Shown here: positions 1 to 8,378 of the stretch, piece by piece | Layout: every line of letters begins with the position of its first letter | How positions within the stretch are numbered: position 1 is the first letter of the stretch | Source: Paraburkholderia sp. BCC1885 | GTDB taxonomy: Bacteria > Pseudomonadota > Gammaproteobacteria > Burkholderiales > Burkholderiaceae | Direction: 5' to 3' | Assembly (NCBI RefSeq): GCF_900996235.1 | Contig: NZ_CAAJGM010000044.1 | Location: 62,001-126,000, forward strand | DNA: 64,000 nt | The notes under the pieces: generated by a model | What the model was told of the DNA's origin: nothing | Seen by the model: only the letters and a program-made list of their open reading frames with translations | Databases searched by the model: none | Made by a program: the position numbers and the translations under genes

Positions 1-852
1 TTGTAGCTCCAATGTGCCGACCGTTTGACCACGCAACACTCTCGCACGTACCAGCAGCAAAATTCGATCTGAAATGAAGCCGAGCACCGCAAAAGCGACG
101 ATGCCGGCTAACATCAGATCATAGCGAGCGGCATTTTCTCCCTGCTCAATGAGCCATCCCAAGCCCGACTGAGCGCTGATCAACTCCGAAGCAAATAGCA
201 TCACGAACGTCATCGACAAACCAATTCGAAGACCAACGAACACCTGCGGTGCCGTTGCAGGAAGGATCACGCGAAAAAATATCGTGACGCGTGATGCACC
301 CATGTTTTGCGCCGACCAGACGTAGTTTGGGTTAATCGATGCAACGGCGTCGCGAGAAGCCAGAAACGAGGGGAAAAACACGGAAAGCGCTACGATTGCA
401 ATCATAAGGCCATGACCAAGCCCTAATAGCAGCAGAAAAACCGGCAAAAAAGCGATCTTGGGAATTGGATTAAAAAACGCCACAACGGGATCGAAAAAAT
501 TCCGAACCGGCTTCCAAAGCCCCGCTGCCAATCCTATTAGCACGCCGTCAACGGATCCAAGCGCGAATCCGACAAACCCACGGTAGAGACTCGCCGCGAC
601 TGCCGTGGCCAGTTCACCATCCCGAATAATCTCGTCGAATGCAAGAAATACGGCCAACGGCGAACTCAGATACTCGGGCAGATAGCCCAGCGAGGCAGTC
701 AACTGCCACAAAATCACCACGCCGATGGGCAAAAGCGCGCCCTGCAGGGCGTGCACTGAATCGAAGCGCCCCCGACGCACAGTCGACGTATGCTTCGCCC
801 GCGTAACGGCGGTCGCCGCAAGCGGCGTTGAAGCTCTTGAAATGCCCTTCAC
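1..852 (-). CDS. ABC transporter permease, SsuC/TauC type (partial, 3-prime end outside window)
   Basis: Inner-membrane permease of a nitrate/sulfonate/taurine-type importer. The frame is open from a GTG at 852 to the window edge (284 codons), so the C-terminus is missing. The translation has several hydrophobic segments and a BPD permease loop that interacts with the ATPase, around GASRVTIFFRVILPA. The GTG start is preceded by AGGAGGAA at good spacing and overlaps the stop of the ATPase gene (GTGA, 849-852), so the two are translationally coupled. It belongs to the operon substrate-binding protein, ATPase, permease. Family is clear; substrate is unknown, though the porin and oxygenase operon nearby make an aromatic acid or sulfonate plausible (inference). 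Confidence 0.88.
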   Translation of the reverse strand, partial: MKGISRASTPLAATAVTRAKHTSTVRRGRFDSVHALQGALLPIGVVILWQLTASLGYLPEYLSSPLAVFLAFDEIIRDGELATAVAASLYRGFVGFALGSVDGVLIGLAAGLWKPVRNFFDPVVAFFNPIPKIAFLPVFLLLLGLGHGLMIAIVALSVFFPSFLASRDAVASINPNYVWSAQNMGASRVTIFFRVILPATAPQVFVGLRIGLSMTFVMLFASELISAQSGLGWLIEQGENAARYDLMLAGIVAFAVLGFISDRILLLVRARVLRGQTVGTLELQ

Positions 853-1670
853 GCCGATTCCTCCTGGGCCCGGACCTTTAACACTTCCTCCCTCAACAGG
901 TCCCAAACGTGATCACGCGTACGATGGTAAGCGTCGCTCTTGCGGAAATTCGCATCACGTTCCGGCCCAGCGGGCACCTCGACGTCGGCCTTGATACGGC
1001 CAGGATGCGCAGCGAACACGAGTACTCGCGTACTCAGGAAAATCGCTTCGTCGAGATCGTGTGTCACGAACATCACCGTCTTTCGGTGCGCCTGCCCCGC
1101 GCCTTCACTCGAAAAACGAAGCCACAATTGCAGCAGTTCCTCTTGAAGCAGTTCGCGCATTTGAGCATCCAGGGCTCCGAATGGCTCGTCCATCAACAAC
1201 ATCTCGGGATCGAGCGCCAGCAACCTCGCCAGCGCCACACGCTGCTTCATGCCGCCTGACAGCTGGGCTGGGTAAAAGTCGGCGTAGCGGGTCAAATTCA
1301 CCGTCTCAAGAATACGTCGCGCACGCTCAATTCGTTCGGACTTCTCAATTTTCTTCATTTCCAGCGGCCAGCAAACATTTTGCAACACGGTGAGCCATGG
1401 ATATAAAGAGAAGTCCTGAAACATCATGCCCCGCCGCGGAGAGGGCGCATTGATCGGGACGCCATGCATTGTCATGGTGCCCCCGGTGATCGACTCGAAG
1501 CCGCCAACCATATGCAGGAAGGTACTCTTCCCGCAACCGGACGGTCCCACAACACTGACGAATTCGCCCGCATTGATATCGAGTGAAAGGCCCTTGATTA
1601 CACTAGCGCCTCCAGGCGTAAAAGCTTTCTCGAGATCACGGACCTGCAGAACTGGGGATGTGGCGGGCAT
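849..1670 (-). CDS. ABC transporter ATP-binding protein, SsuB/TauB/NrtD type
   Basis: Cytoplasmic ATPase (273 aa) energising the importer. Walker A is GPSGCGKST (about residues 42-50), the signature is LSGGM (137-141) and Walker B is LLMDEP (158-163) followed by FGALD. A switch His lies in FVTHDLDEA. The length is usual for SsuB/TauB. It follows the substrate-binding gene by 77 bases and overlaps the permease start by four bases. All catalytic motifs are intact. The actual ligand cannot be read from an ATPase. Confidence 0.93.
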   Translation of the reverse strand: MPATSPVLQVRDLEKAFTPGGASVIKGLSLDINAGEFVSVVGPSGCGKSTFLHMVGGFESITGGTMTMHGVPINAPSPRRGMMFQDFSLYPWLTVLQNVCWPLEMKKIEKSERIERARRILETVNLTRYADFYPAQLSGGMKQRVALARLLALDPEMLLMDEPFGALDAQMRELLQEELLQLWLRFSSEGAGQAHRKTVMFVTHDLDEAIFLSTRVLVFAAHPGRIKADVEVPAGPERDANFRKSDAYHRTRDHVWDLLREEVLKVRAQEESA

Positions 1671-1747
1671 AGTAGTCTAAAAGCACCGAAAGATAGGTTC
1701 ACTAATACGTATCGAACTTCAATGAATGGCAGTTGCCAGCTTCACGT

Positions 1748-2761
1748 TCAGCTTTTACCCGGAGCAGGCAGATACTCATCGTCGACGCGTGTCTTGAGAT
1801 CGGCCCGCTTCTGTTGAAAACCTGCCTTGACCTGCTCATCCTGCATCATCTCGAGTTCCGCAAGATCCGGACGACAGGTCGGATCCCGGTAATAGTCCGT
1901 CATGTGCAAATAAACGTCCGGGGCAACGCGTACAAGCTTGGCGTCGAGAATGTCCTGGCGCGCCTGCTGCATGTGTTGCGCATAATAGGTCGTTGCGCTC
2001 ACAACATCCGCCATAAAGGCCTTCACAGCATCAGGATGCGCCTTAAGAAAATCGGTACGCGCAACAATGAGCATCAGTTCCTCTTCCTGCGGCACGGCGT
2101 CCTTCGAAGAAAATAGCACACGTGCGCCGCCCTGCTTTTGCATCAAGGCGGCGAACGGCTGCGGAAACATACCCGCATCGATCTTGCCGGAACGTAGCGC
2201 GTCACCCTGAGCCGCGAAATCCTCCGGGACCAACGTCACGTCGTCCTGGCTCATGCCGTGGTTCTTTAGATAAGCGTCCACCCACAAATTGCCTGATCCG
2301 CTGAAACCGTTAATACCGATCGTCTTACCCTTCAAATCCGCAGCCGTCCTGATTGGCGAATCGGCGCGCACCATGAACTGGGTAGCGAAGCCTCGGGCGC
2401 TTTCACGCGACAGTGAGCCAATAATCTTGAAATCGAGCCCTTCCGCTGCAGCGAAAATCGCCGCATTGGCGCTGACAGTGGAGACATCCAACGCTCCGGC
2501 CGCGAACGCTTGCATACGTTTGTCGGCCCCGGAAAATCGGCTCGGCTGAAGAGAATATTCGTGCCCTTGATGAACCGCTAACGCTGGCTTGGCAATAACG
2601 AGCCAGACCGGCTCTTCTACTGCAACGCCATAACCCAAACGGATCTTCACCGGATCGGGCTGGGCGGCCGTACAAACATCCATGGAGGCCAGCAAGATCA
2701 TTGCAATAAAAACTGCTCCGAATCCACGCAATCTCGCCTTTACATGCATGCCAATTGTCAT
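1748..2761 (-). CDS. ABC transporter periplasmic substrate-binding protein (NMT1/SsuA-like)
   Basis: Periplasmic binding protein of the importer, first gene of the three-gene operon. From the ATG at 2761 the protein is about 337 aa with a cleavable signal peptide (basic start, hydrophobic stretch, then VCTAAQ). The mature start, PVKIRLGYG, and the segment DLKGKTIGINGFSGSGN are typical of NMT1/SsuA-like proteins that bind small anions or aromatic acids. Longer starts up to 2818 are open, but the signal peptide argues for 2761 or 2749. No strong Shine-Dalgarno separates these. An IclR-type inverted repeat lies about 75 bases upstream. Confidence 0.88.
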   Translation of the reverse strand: MTIGMHVKARLRGFGAVFIAMILLASMDVCTAAQPDPVKIRLGYGVAVEEPVWLVIAKPALAVHQGHEYSLQPSRFSGADKRMQAFAAGALDVSTVSANAAIFAAAEGLDFKIIGSLSRESARGFATQFMVRADSPIRTAADLKGKTIGINGFSGSGNLWVDAYLKNHGMSQDDVTLVPEDFAAQGDALRSGKIDAGMFPQPFAALMQKQGGARVLFSSKDAVPQEEELMLIVARTDFLKAHPDAVKAFMADVVSATTYYAQHMQQARQDILDAKLVRVAPDVYLHMTDYYRDPTCRPDLAELEMMQDEQVKAGFQQKRADLKTRVDDEYLPAPGKS

Positions 2762-2832
2762 TTTTCTCACAATAGTCCTTCTCGAAGATTGGGGAGCGGA
2801 ACGAAGCCATAAAGGCACTCACAAACGATATT

Positions 2833-2849
2833 TGTTCCATATATGAACT
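2833..2849. promoter_or_regulatory. Operator-like inverted repeat upstream of importer operon
   Basis: TGTTCCATATATGAACT contains the inverted repeat GTTC-N7-GAAC (2834-2848). Nearly the same sequence recurs before the porin (5531) and before the ferredoxin operon (5759), with one more base in the spacer there. This suggests a binding site for one of the local IclR regulators. The rest of the 2762-3096 intergenic stretch shows no gene. Confidence 0.5.
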
Positions 2850-3096
2850 AGCGTTTATTAAGTGGAATAAGGATAAGATGCCAGAATCCCGGTGTCAACT
2901 GCGTCAAAACCGGTGTGCACGCATGATCTGTTCTGGCAAAACGGGGAACCGACGTCAACCGAACCGTAAGGAATCGCTCGAGAAAACGTGGACTATTGGA
3001 CGTGGACTATTGGGTGTCGCTGCGCGGCGCTACAGACGGCAGCAGCTCGCAGGTCGTTGATGGGGCGGCGCAGGACAGAGCAGGTCGCTCGGAGTC

Positions 3097-4059
3097 TCAG
3101 CGTGAAGTAAGAGTGGCACGCTGGGCCAGCCGTACCGTGGGGTCGTCTACGCTCAGGCGATAGCCGAGTCGCACCGATACATCAATCGCTGCGCCACAAA
3201 CGGCTATCACCAAGGGCTCTCGCTCGGCCAGATTACCCAGGTCAGAGCGCGGTACCGTCGCTGTCACCGTCGCCACGATGCTGCCCGTTTGATCGCGTAC
3301 CGGCGCCGTAACCACTGAAATCCCTCTTTCGAAGGACGCCTCGCTTACTGCATAACCAAGTACTGCGGCTTCGCGAATGCGTTTGTACAACTCGTCGACC
3401 GTCGGCGGCGTCTGATCCGTGAAGCCTTCGAGCTTGCGCTCCGGATACAGTTGACTTAACTCCTCGCGCGTCAGATCACCCAGCAATATCTGACCATGCA
3501 CGGTTGCATGAGCCGGCAAGCGCGTACCGACATGTACCTTCACCGAACTGAACATGGGCTCACGCGCCTGAGCCTTGGCGACAAATACCACTTCGCGCTG
3601 GTCGCGGATCAATAAATGCGTACTCAAGCCCGTTGCATCTCGCAGCCGTTCGAGTACGGGTGTGCCGACTTCAGTCAGTTCCAACGAGTTGAGATATTCG
3701 AACCCCAGCCGTAGTACAGCGACACCAAGCTTGAAATGCCGATCGCTAGCTCCTCGCTCGAGAAAGCCGAGCGCCTCCAGGGTTTGCAACAGGCGAAAGG
3801 TTGTCGTGCGCGGTATGCCGATGCGTTTGGACAGTTCAGGAGCGCCAAGCTCCGGTTCGCGGGCGGAGAATTCAGACAAAATTCGCAAGCCTCGCTCAAG
3901 GCCGGGTACCAGATAAGCAGAGGACGTTTCACCGTCGGAATTCAGGTCAGCGAGCAAGTCTTCATTCCCCTGTCGAACGGGGAAGTTTTCGAGAGCGATG
4001 CTGGGCTGATCGGACAGGCTACGTTCGCGTCCGGCCGTTTTGTCCTTTTTGATAGTCAC
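3097..4059 (-). CDS. IclR family transcriptional regulator (copy 1)
   Basis: DNA-binding regulator of 320 aa. The winged helix-turn-helix is at about residues 55-105 (LGAPELSKRIGIPRTTTFRLL), followed by an IclR effector domain with the conserved ASFERGISVVTAPV segment. The start is GTG at 4059; no other start is available before the HTH. The first 45 residues are an acidic, non-conserved extension. It is strikingly similar to the IclR protein at 9940-10812, about two thirds identical by eye over the shared region, pointing to a duplication. It lies between the importer operon and the porin and may control both and itself. Ligand unknown. Confidence 0.93.
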   Translation of the reverse strand: MTIKKDKTAGRERSLSDQPSIALENFPVRQGNEDLLADLNSDGETSSAYLVPGLERGLRILSEFSAREPELGAPELSKRIGIPRTTTFRLLQTLEALGFLERGASDRHFKLGVAVLRLGFEYLNSLELTEVGTPVLERLRDATGLSTHLLIRDQREVVFVAKAQAREPMFSSVKVHVGTRLPAHATVHGQILLGDLTREELSQLYPERKLEGFTDQTPPTVDELYKRIREAAVLGYAVSEASFERGISVVTAPVRDQTGSIVATVTATVPRSDLGNLAEREPLVIAVCGAAIDVSVRLGYRLSVDDPTVRLAQRATLTSR

Positions 4060-4069
4060 GGTTATCTGC

Positions 4070-4090
4070 TGGTCTCAATATTAGAAACCA
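4070..4090. promoter_or_regulatory. Imperfect inverted repeat just upstream of IclR gene
   Basis: Arms TGGTCTC (4070-4076) and GAAACCA (4084-4090) pair except at one position, around AATATTA. The centre resembles the ATATTA core of the site at 5759-5776. It ends 11 bases before the GTG start of the IclR gene, so autoregulation is plausible. The match to the other three sites is weaker. Confidence 0.35.
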
Positions 4091-4217
4091 ACATGATAGC
4101 GCGACCCAGCGGCGACCTATGGGACAGACCGGTGCGGACGACGGCAACCGTCGTCCGCTCACGATCAGCAATGGCACCACCTAAAAAAACAATGCGAGGA
4201 AATGGCCGCCTCCCGAA

Positions 4218-5402
4218 TCAGAAGATCTGTCGGATCGCCAGGCGGACCAAAACCTGATGGTTCGTCGCCGAGTCGCCGAACTGATCCACGTTCGCCACCG
4301 CCGACTGACCGAGCGAATTGGTCCCGCTCGCCGTCTGATAGGTACACGCAGCGTAGATGTCCGTTCTCTTCGACAGCGACTCGTCCACGATAATCGAGAA
4401 CTGGTTGTACGCCTGGTCGCCGAGATCACCCTTGACCGCGTTGCCCTTCGTGTAGCTATAGCTCAGGCCGGCGAACAGCGCCGGGTTGATCTGGATGCGA
4501 CCATTGATGTCGAAAATATTGAACGTGGCCGATGCGCCCCCAAGGCTGCCGATATTGCCGTAGCGGACGTTCGAATACGTGCCGGCCAGCGTGTACCTTC
4601 CGAACAGATAGGATGCGCCCGCCACGATGTCCTGCCACGAACTGGCCGGATTGGCAGTGGCGAGATAACCTGCGTTGACCGAGCCGAATGCGTGTGAGTT
4701 AGCCGGCGTAACCGCGCTGCCGCCATTATTCAGGACGCCGCCAACGCTCGACGGATTCTTTTCGAACTCGTATGCAACGCCAGTGGAGAAGTAGCCGTGC
4801 GTATACTCCACCCCGAGCGTATAGCCACTATTCTGCGTGATCTCCCCCGCCACGCCGCCTGCCGTCACGGTTCCGCCGAACGTGAGTCCGCCCCAGTTAG
4901 GGCTCGCGTACTTGAGTGTATTGTTCAGCCGGTAATCGCGCGTCAGGTTGTCCATGTCGCCAGGGTGATTCGCGCCGCTTCCCCAGGGATCGAGCGGTCC
5001 GAACTGCGAAACGTAATCGTTGACGCTGTCGTACTGGCGGCCCAGCGTAACCGTGCCGAAGTGCTCCTGGCTGATACCGACGAACGCCTGCCGGCCAAAC
5101 AACAAGCCGCCTTGCGCCATCCCACCGGTATTCACGTTGATCCCCGATTCGAGGGTGAAAATCGTGTGCAGGCCGCCACCCAGATCCTCCGTGCCCTTGA
5201 TCCCCCATCTGGAGCCCCACGGACCGGCGAGGGAATCCAGCGCGTATTGCGGCGAGCCCACTTTCACGCCGTTCACTACGTGACTCACGTTGTTGATGTA
5301 GTCAACCCCTTCATCAAGAGCGCCATACAGCGTCACACTACTTTGGGGAAAAGCCGCCGCCGAATAGGCCACGAACCCCAGCGCGATGATTTTGCACTTC
5401 AT
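4218..5402 (-). CDS. Gram-negative porin (OmpC/Omp32-like, DUF/Porin_4 type)
   Basis: Outer-membrane trimeric beta-barrel porin of 394 aa, typical of Burkholderiales. A signal peptide (MKCKIIALGFVAYSAAAFPQ) leads to SSVTLYGALDEGVDYINN, the usual porin start. Internal WGIKGTEDLGGG and GRQAFVGIS motifs and a C-terminal phenylalanine (RLAIRQIF) are diagnostic. The ATG at 5402 has GGAGAAAA in front of it. Position beside the importer and the oxygenase operon, and a shared operator-like repeat about 130 bases upstream, suggest it is the outer-membrane entry route for the pathway substrate (inference). Confidence 0.95.
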   Translation of the reverse strand: MKCKIIALGFVAYSAAAFPQSSVTLYGALDEGVDYINNVSHVVNGVKVGSPQYALDSLAGPWGSRWGIKGTEDLGGGLHTIFTLESGINVNTGGMAQGGLLFGRQAFVGISQEHFGTVTLGRQYDSVNDYVSQFGPLDPWGSGANHPGDMDNLTRDYRLNNTLKYASPNWGGLTFGGTVTAGGVAGEITQNSGYTLGVEYTHGYFSTGVAYEFEKNPSSVGGVLNNGGSAVTPANSHAFGSVNAGYLATANPASSWQDIVAGASYLFGRYTLAGTYSNVRYGNIGSLGGASATFNIFDINGRIQINPALFAGLSYSYTKGNAVKGDLGDQAYNQFSIIVDESLSKRTDIYAACTYQTASGTNSLGQSAVANVDQFGDSATNHQVLVRLAIRQIF

Positions 5403-5530
5403 TGCTTTTCTCCAGATTATTGATTCACGGCACCTTTGCTTCGCTTCACTTATCGGGGCAATTTCCCGGCACATAGAACGCGCCGCTGGCCCACCAGACG
5501 TTGGCTGCACGTCACATTTTCTCGTCTTTT

Positions 5531-5548
5531 TGTTCCATATATAGAACA
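5531..5548. promoter_or_regulatory. Operator-like inverted repeat upstream of porin
   Basis: TGTTCCATATATAGAACA is an 18-base inverted repeat (arms TGTTC/GAACA). It aligns base for base with the site at 5759-5776 in front of the ferredoxin operon, differing only in the centre and one arm base. It lies in the 403-base stretch 5403-5805 between the divergent porin and ferredoxin genes, which holds no gene but carries two such sites. Confidence 0.55.
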
Positions 5549-5711
5549 ATGATTATTCTATGGAAAACAATGCCCTCGTCGCAACGATTTCAAAAAAGAT
5601 CTGCGTCGCGTTTACCCGACAGGGCACGTCGAGGCGAAACCGCCACCAGCGGCCTGGATCACCCGGTTAGCGGTAGCGTTAGCGTTTTCCCTTAGTGCCC
5701 CTAGATTTTTA

Positions 5712-5740
5712 TTTTTCCGTAGTCCAACAGCTTCTATAAT
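5712..5740 (+). promoter_or_regulatory. Probable sigma70-like promoter of the catabolic operon
   Basis: A perfect -10 hexamer TATAAT lies at 5735-5740. The -35 region 17 bases upstream (TTTTTC) is poor, as is common for regulated promoters. Transcription would start near 5747. The inverted repeat at 5759-5776 would then lie just downstream of the start point, a position suited to repression by an IclR protein. Prediction from sequence only. Confidence 0.4.
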
Positions 5741-5758
5741 TATCCACATAAGAATCGC

Positions 5759-5776
5759 TGTTCCATATTAGGAACA
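5759..5776. promoter_or_regulatory. Operator-like inverted repeat upstream of ferredoxin/oxygenase operon
   Basis: TGTTCCATATTAGGAACA has perfect 6-base arms (TGTTCC/GGAACA) and a 6-base AT centre. It ends 29 bases before the ferredoxin ATG and is the best of the related sites in this region. Confidence 0.55.
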
Positions 5777-5805
5777 AAATGGCCAAGTGAGAAGGTGACT
5801 AATCA

Positions 5806-6120
5806 ATGAGTGAACAATGGCGTTGCGCTGGCTCTGCCGGTGACCTGTCCGACGACGTGCCGCTCGAATTCGAGTTCGGTGGCACCGAGATCGGCATCTA
5901 CAAGGTGGGCGACGAGTTGTACGCGCTGGAGAACGTCTGCCCCCATGCATACGCGTTGCTGACGCAGGGCTTTGTCGACGGCGATACCGTCGAATGCCCG
6001 TTGCACGAAGCCGTGTTCCATATCCCGACTGGCAAGTGCCTGAAAGAGCCAGGCGGTCGCGACCTGAAGGTGTACGAGGTCCGTCTTGCCGGTGAAGAAA
6101 TCCAGATCAAGGTGGAATGA
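5806..6120 (+). CDS. Rieske [2Fe-2S] ferredoxin, oxygenase electron carrier
   Basis: Small (104 aa) soluble Rieske ferredoxin that passes electrons from the FAD reductase (16601-17857) to the terminal oxygenase (6485-7585). Ligands are C45/H47 (CPHAY) and C64/H67 (CPLH), with the usual glycine- and proline-containing loop (HIPTGKC). Length is normal for BphA3/CarAc-type ferredoxins. It is the first gene of the operon, two bases upstream of the next gene, with operator-like repeat and TATAAT in front. The start has GAGAAGGTG upstream. Confidence 0.95.
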   Translation: MSEQWRCAGSAGDLSDDVPLEFEFGGTEIGIYKVGDELYALENVCPHAYALLTQGFVDGDTVECPLHEAVFHIPTGKCLKEPGGRDLKVYEVRLAGEEIQIKVE

Positions 6121-6121
6121 C

Positions 6122-6433
6122 ATGCGAGAGCAAGCCGTGAAATTCAATCCCTCCCTGAAGCCGTGGCTCGCGCCGCAGCCGAACAACGTGGCCGGCAAGG
6201 GCGTCATCGAAAGGCCGGGCGAAGCGCAAAACCTCGTTTGGCAGACCCGCAAGGCCGAGCCGACGCAATACGAGAACGACTTCGGCGACGCGCTTGAAAA
6301 AGTGTTCGACGCAGGCGCCGTGGAGCTGGAGGAAGTCGTTGCCGGCCTGAACCGCGTCGGCTTCCGGACCCCGGATGGAGCGGCGTGGACCGCCGAACGC
6401 CTCGCCGCCGAATTCCGCCTGCTCGCCGAATAA
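6122..6433 (+). CDS. Small recombinase-like helix-turn-helix protein
   Basis: 103 aa, starting at the ATG one base after the ferredoxin stop (TGACATG). The C-terminus (about residues 72-103, VVAGLNRVGFRTPDGAAWTAERLAAEF) resembles the helix-turn-helix piece found in resolvase-type recombinases, but there is no catalytic recombinase domain. Such small proteins occur in other Rieske oxygenase operons. Its role is not known: it could be a DNA-binding accessory regulator or an assembly factor. It sits between ferredoxin and oxygenase genes, so it is co-transcribed with them. Confidence 0.75.
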   Translation: MREQAVKFNPSLKPWLAPQPNNVAGKGVIERPGEAQNLVWQTRKAEPTQYENDFGDALEKVFDAGAVELEEVVAGLNRVGFRTPDGAAWTAERLAAEFRLLAE

Positions 6434-6484
6434 CGCGCCCCCGAACCATCGAGCGAACCCGTCTCACGCATCCGGAGTCTTCCC

Positions 6485-7585
6485 ATGACGTCCCCCACTA
6501 CGCCCCATACGACAGACCACGGCACGACCGATCCGCTTCAGGCTTACCTCGACCTCGGCCTGCGCAACTACTGGTATCCGGTCGCACCGAGCTGGCAAGT
6601 CGGCAATGCGCCGATTGGCCTGACGCGGCTCGGCGATCAGATCGTCCTGTGGCGCGATCAGGAAGGCCATGTCCACGCGCTTGAAGACCGCTGCCCGCAC
6701 CGCGGCGCGCGTCTGTCATTGGGCTGGAATCTCGGTGGCAGCATCGCGTGCTGGTACCACGGCATTGAAATCGACGGTGGCGGCACGGTCACCAAAGTCC
6801 CGGCCGTGCCGAACTGCCCGCTCGAAGGCCAGAAGTGCGTGAAATCGTATCCCGTGCAGGAACATGCGGGCGCCATCTTCCTGTGGTTCGGCGATGACGC
6901 CCACAAGGAACCCGCCCCACTGGTGTTGCCGCAAGAACTGGTGAGCGAGGAGTACGCGAGCTTTCTGTGCATGTCGAACTGGAAGTGCAACTACCAGTTC
7001 GCGATCGACAACGTGATGGATCCGATGCACGGCGCGTATCTGCACGCTACCTCGCACTCGATGGCCGAAGGCGACAAGCAGGCCGAGATGCGCGTGCGCA
7101 AGACCGAAACCGGCTTGATGTTCGAGAAGGTCGGCCAGCGTGACGTCAATTTCGACTGGGTGGAACTCGGCGAAACCGGTTGCCTCTGGATGCGCCTTGC
7201 GATTCCCTACAGGAAAAAGGCCGGCCCGGGCGGCAACTTCGGGATCATCGGTTTTGCCGTTCCCGTCGACGAAAGCAACTGCCAGGTGTACTTCTGGCGC
7301 ACGCGCAAGGTGTCGGGATGGCAGCGCGACGCATGGCGTTTCATGTATCGCAACCGCCTCGAAGGGCTTCATTGGGAGGTGCTGGAACAGGACCGCTATG
7401 TCCTCGAAAGCATGGCGCCGGATGCCCGCCAGCATGAATTCCTGTATCAGCATGACGTCGGTATGACCCGCGTGCGTCGCATGTTGCGGCAGCGCGCGCA
7501 GCAGGATTTCGATGCACTTGCCGTGCATCGTGCGCAAGCGGCCACCGCCACGGCGAGCGCGACAGCAGGGCATAGCCATGCATAA
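6485..7585 (+). CDS. Rieske non-heme iron oxygenase, alpha subunit
   Basis: Terminal oxygenase of 366 aa. N-terminal Rieske domain with C70/H72 (CPHRGARLSLG) and C89/H92 (CWYHG); C-terminal catalytic domain with N176-x2-D179-x2-H182-x4-H187 for the mononuclear iron. The size and the absence of a beta-subunit gene fit the alpha-only (phthalate/vanillate/carbazole-like) oxygenases rather than the alpha3beta3 type. With the ferredoxin and the reductase it forms a three-component system that would hydroxylate or O-dealkylate an aromatic acid. Its last eight bases overlap the start of the SDR gene. The substrate is unknown. Confidence 0.93.
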   Translation: MTSPTTPHTTDHGTTDPLQAYLDLGLRNYWYPVAPSWQVGNAPIGLTRLGDQIVLWRDQEGHVHALEDRCPHRGARLSLGWNLGGSIACWYHGIEIDGGGTVTKVPAVPNCPLEGQKCVKSYPVQEHAGAIFLWFGDDAHKEPAPLVLPQELVSEEYASFLCMSNWKCNYQFAIDNVMDPMHGAYLHATSHSMAEGDKQAEMRVRKTETGLMFEKVGQRDVNFDWVELGETGCLWMRLAIPYRKKAGPGGNFGIIGFAVPVDESNCQVYFWRTRKVSGWQRDAWRFMYRNRLEGLHWEVLEQDRYVLESMAPDARQHEFLYQHDVGMTRVRRMLRQRAQQDFDALAVHRAQAATATASATAGHSHA

Positions 7586-8351
7586 CGCCAACGCCGCCCC
7601 CGCGGCACTCACCGGCCGGCGCGTGATCGTCACGGGCGGGGCGCGCGGTCTCGGCGCGGCGTTTGTGCGCTCGCTGGCGCAGGCCGGCGCGCAAATCGTG
7701 TTCGGCGATGTGTTGCACGACGAAGGTCGTGTGCTCGCCGAGACGCTGCAGAGCGAAGGTCACGCGGCGCACTTTCTGCCCGTGGATCTCGCTGATCCAT
7801 CGAACATCCAGAGCTTTGTCGCCCAGGCGGTGAAGCAGCTCGGCGGCCTCGATGCGCTCATCAACAACGCGGCGATCACCAACTCCGGCGGCAAGTTTGC
7901 CGGCGAGCTCTCGGTCGATACGTGGGATGCGGTGATGAACGTCAACGTGCGCGGCACGTGGCTGATGAGTGCCGCGGCGCTGCCGCATCTGCGCGACTCG
8001 GGCCGCGGCAGCATCGTCAATATCGCTTCCGATACGGCGCTGTGGGGCGCGCCGAAACTGCTGGCTTATGTCGCCAGCAAAGGCGCCGTGATAGCGATGA
8101 CGCGTTCGCTCGCGCGTGAATTCGGTGTCGACGGCATCACGGTCAACGCGATCGCACCGGGGCTGACCGAAGTCGAGGCCACCGCCTACGTGCCGGCCGA
8201 GCGTCACGAGCATTACCTGAAAGGCCGCGCGTTGACTCGCGCCCAGGTTCCCGACGATGTGACGGGGCCGGTCCTGTTCCTGTTGTCCGATGCCGCACGT
8301 TTCGTGACCGGCCAGTTGCTGCCGGTGAACGGCGGCTTTGTGATGAATTGA
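7578..8351 (+). CDS. SDR family oxidoreductase (probable diol dehydrogenase)
   Basis: NAD(P)-dependent short-chain dehydrogenase, 257 aa. Cofactor motif TGGARGLG (19-26), NNAA (97-100), and the catalytic triad S151, Y164, K168 (YVASK) are complete. The ATG at 7578 overlaps the oxygenase stop by eight bases, indicating coupled translation. In a Rieske oxygenase operon such an enzyme would oxidise a cis-dihydrodiol to a catechol, or a side-chain alcohol; this assignment is inference from context. Confidence 0.92.
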   Translation: MHNANAAPAALTGRRVIVTGGARGLGAAFVRSLAQAGAQIVFGDVLHDEGRVLAETLQSEGHAAHFLPVDLADPSNIQSFVAQAVKQLGGLDALINNAAITNSGGKFAGELSVDTWDAVMNVNVRGTWLMSAAALPHLRDSGRGSIVNIASDTALWGAPKLLAYVASKGAVIAMTRSLAREFGVDGITVNAIAPGLTEVEATAYVPAERHEHYLKGRALTRAQVPDDVTGPVLFLLSDAARFVTGQLLPVNGGFVMN

Positions 8352-8378
8352 TCTTGTCTTGACCGAAAGGAGAAAGAG

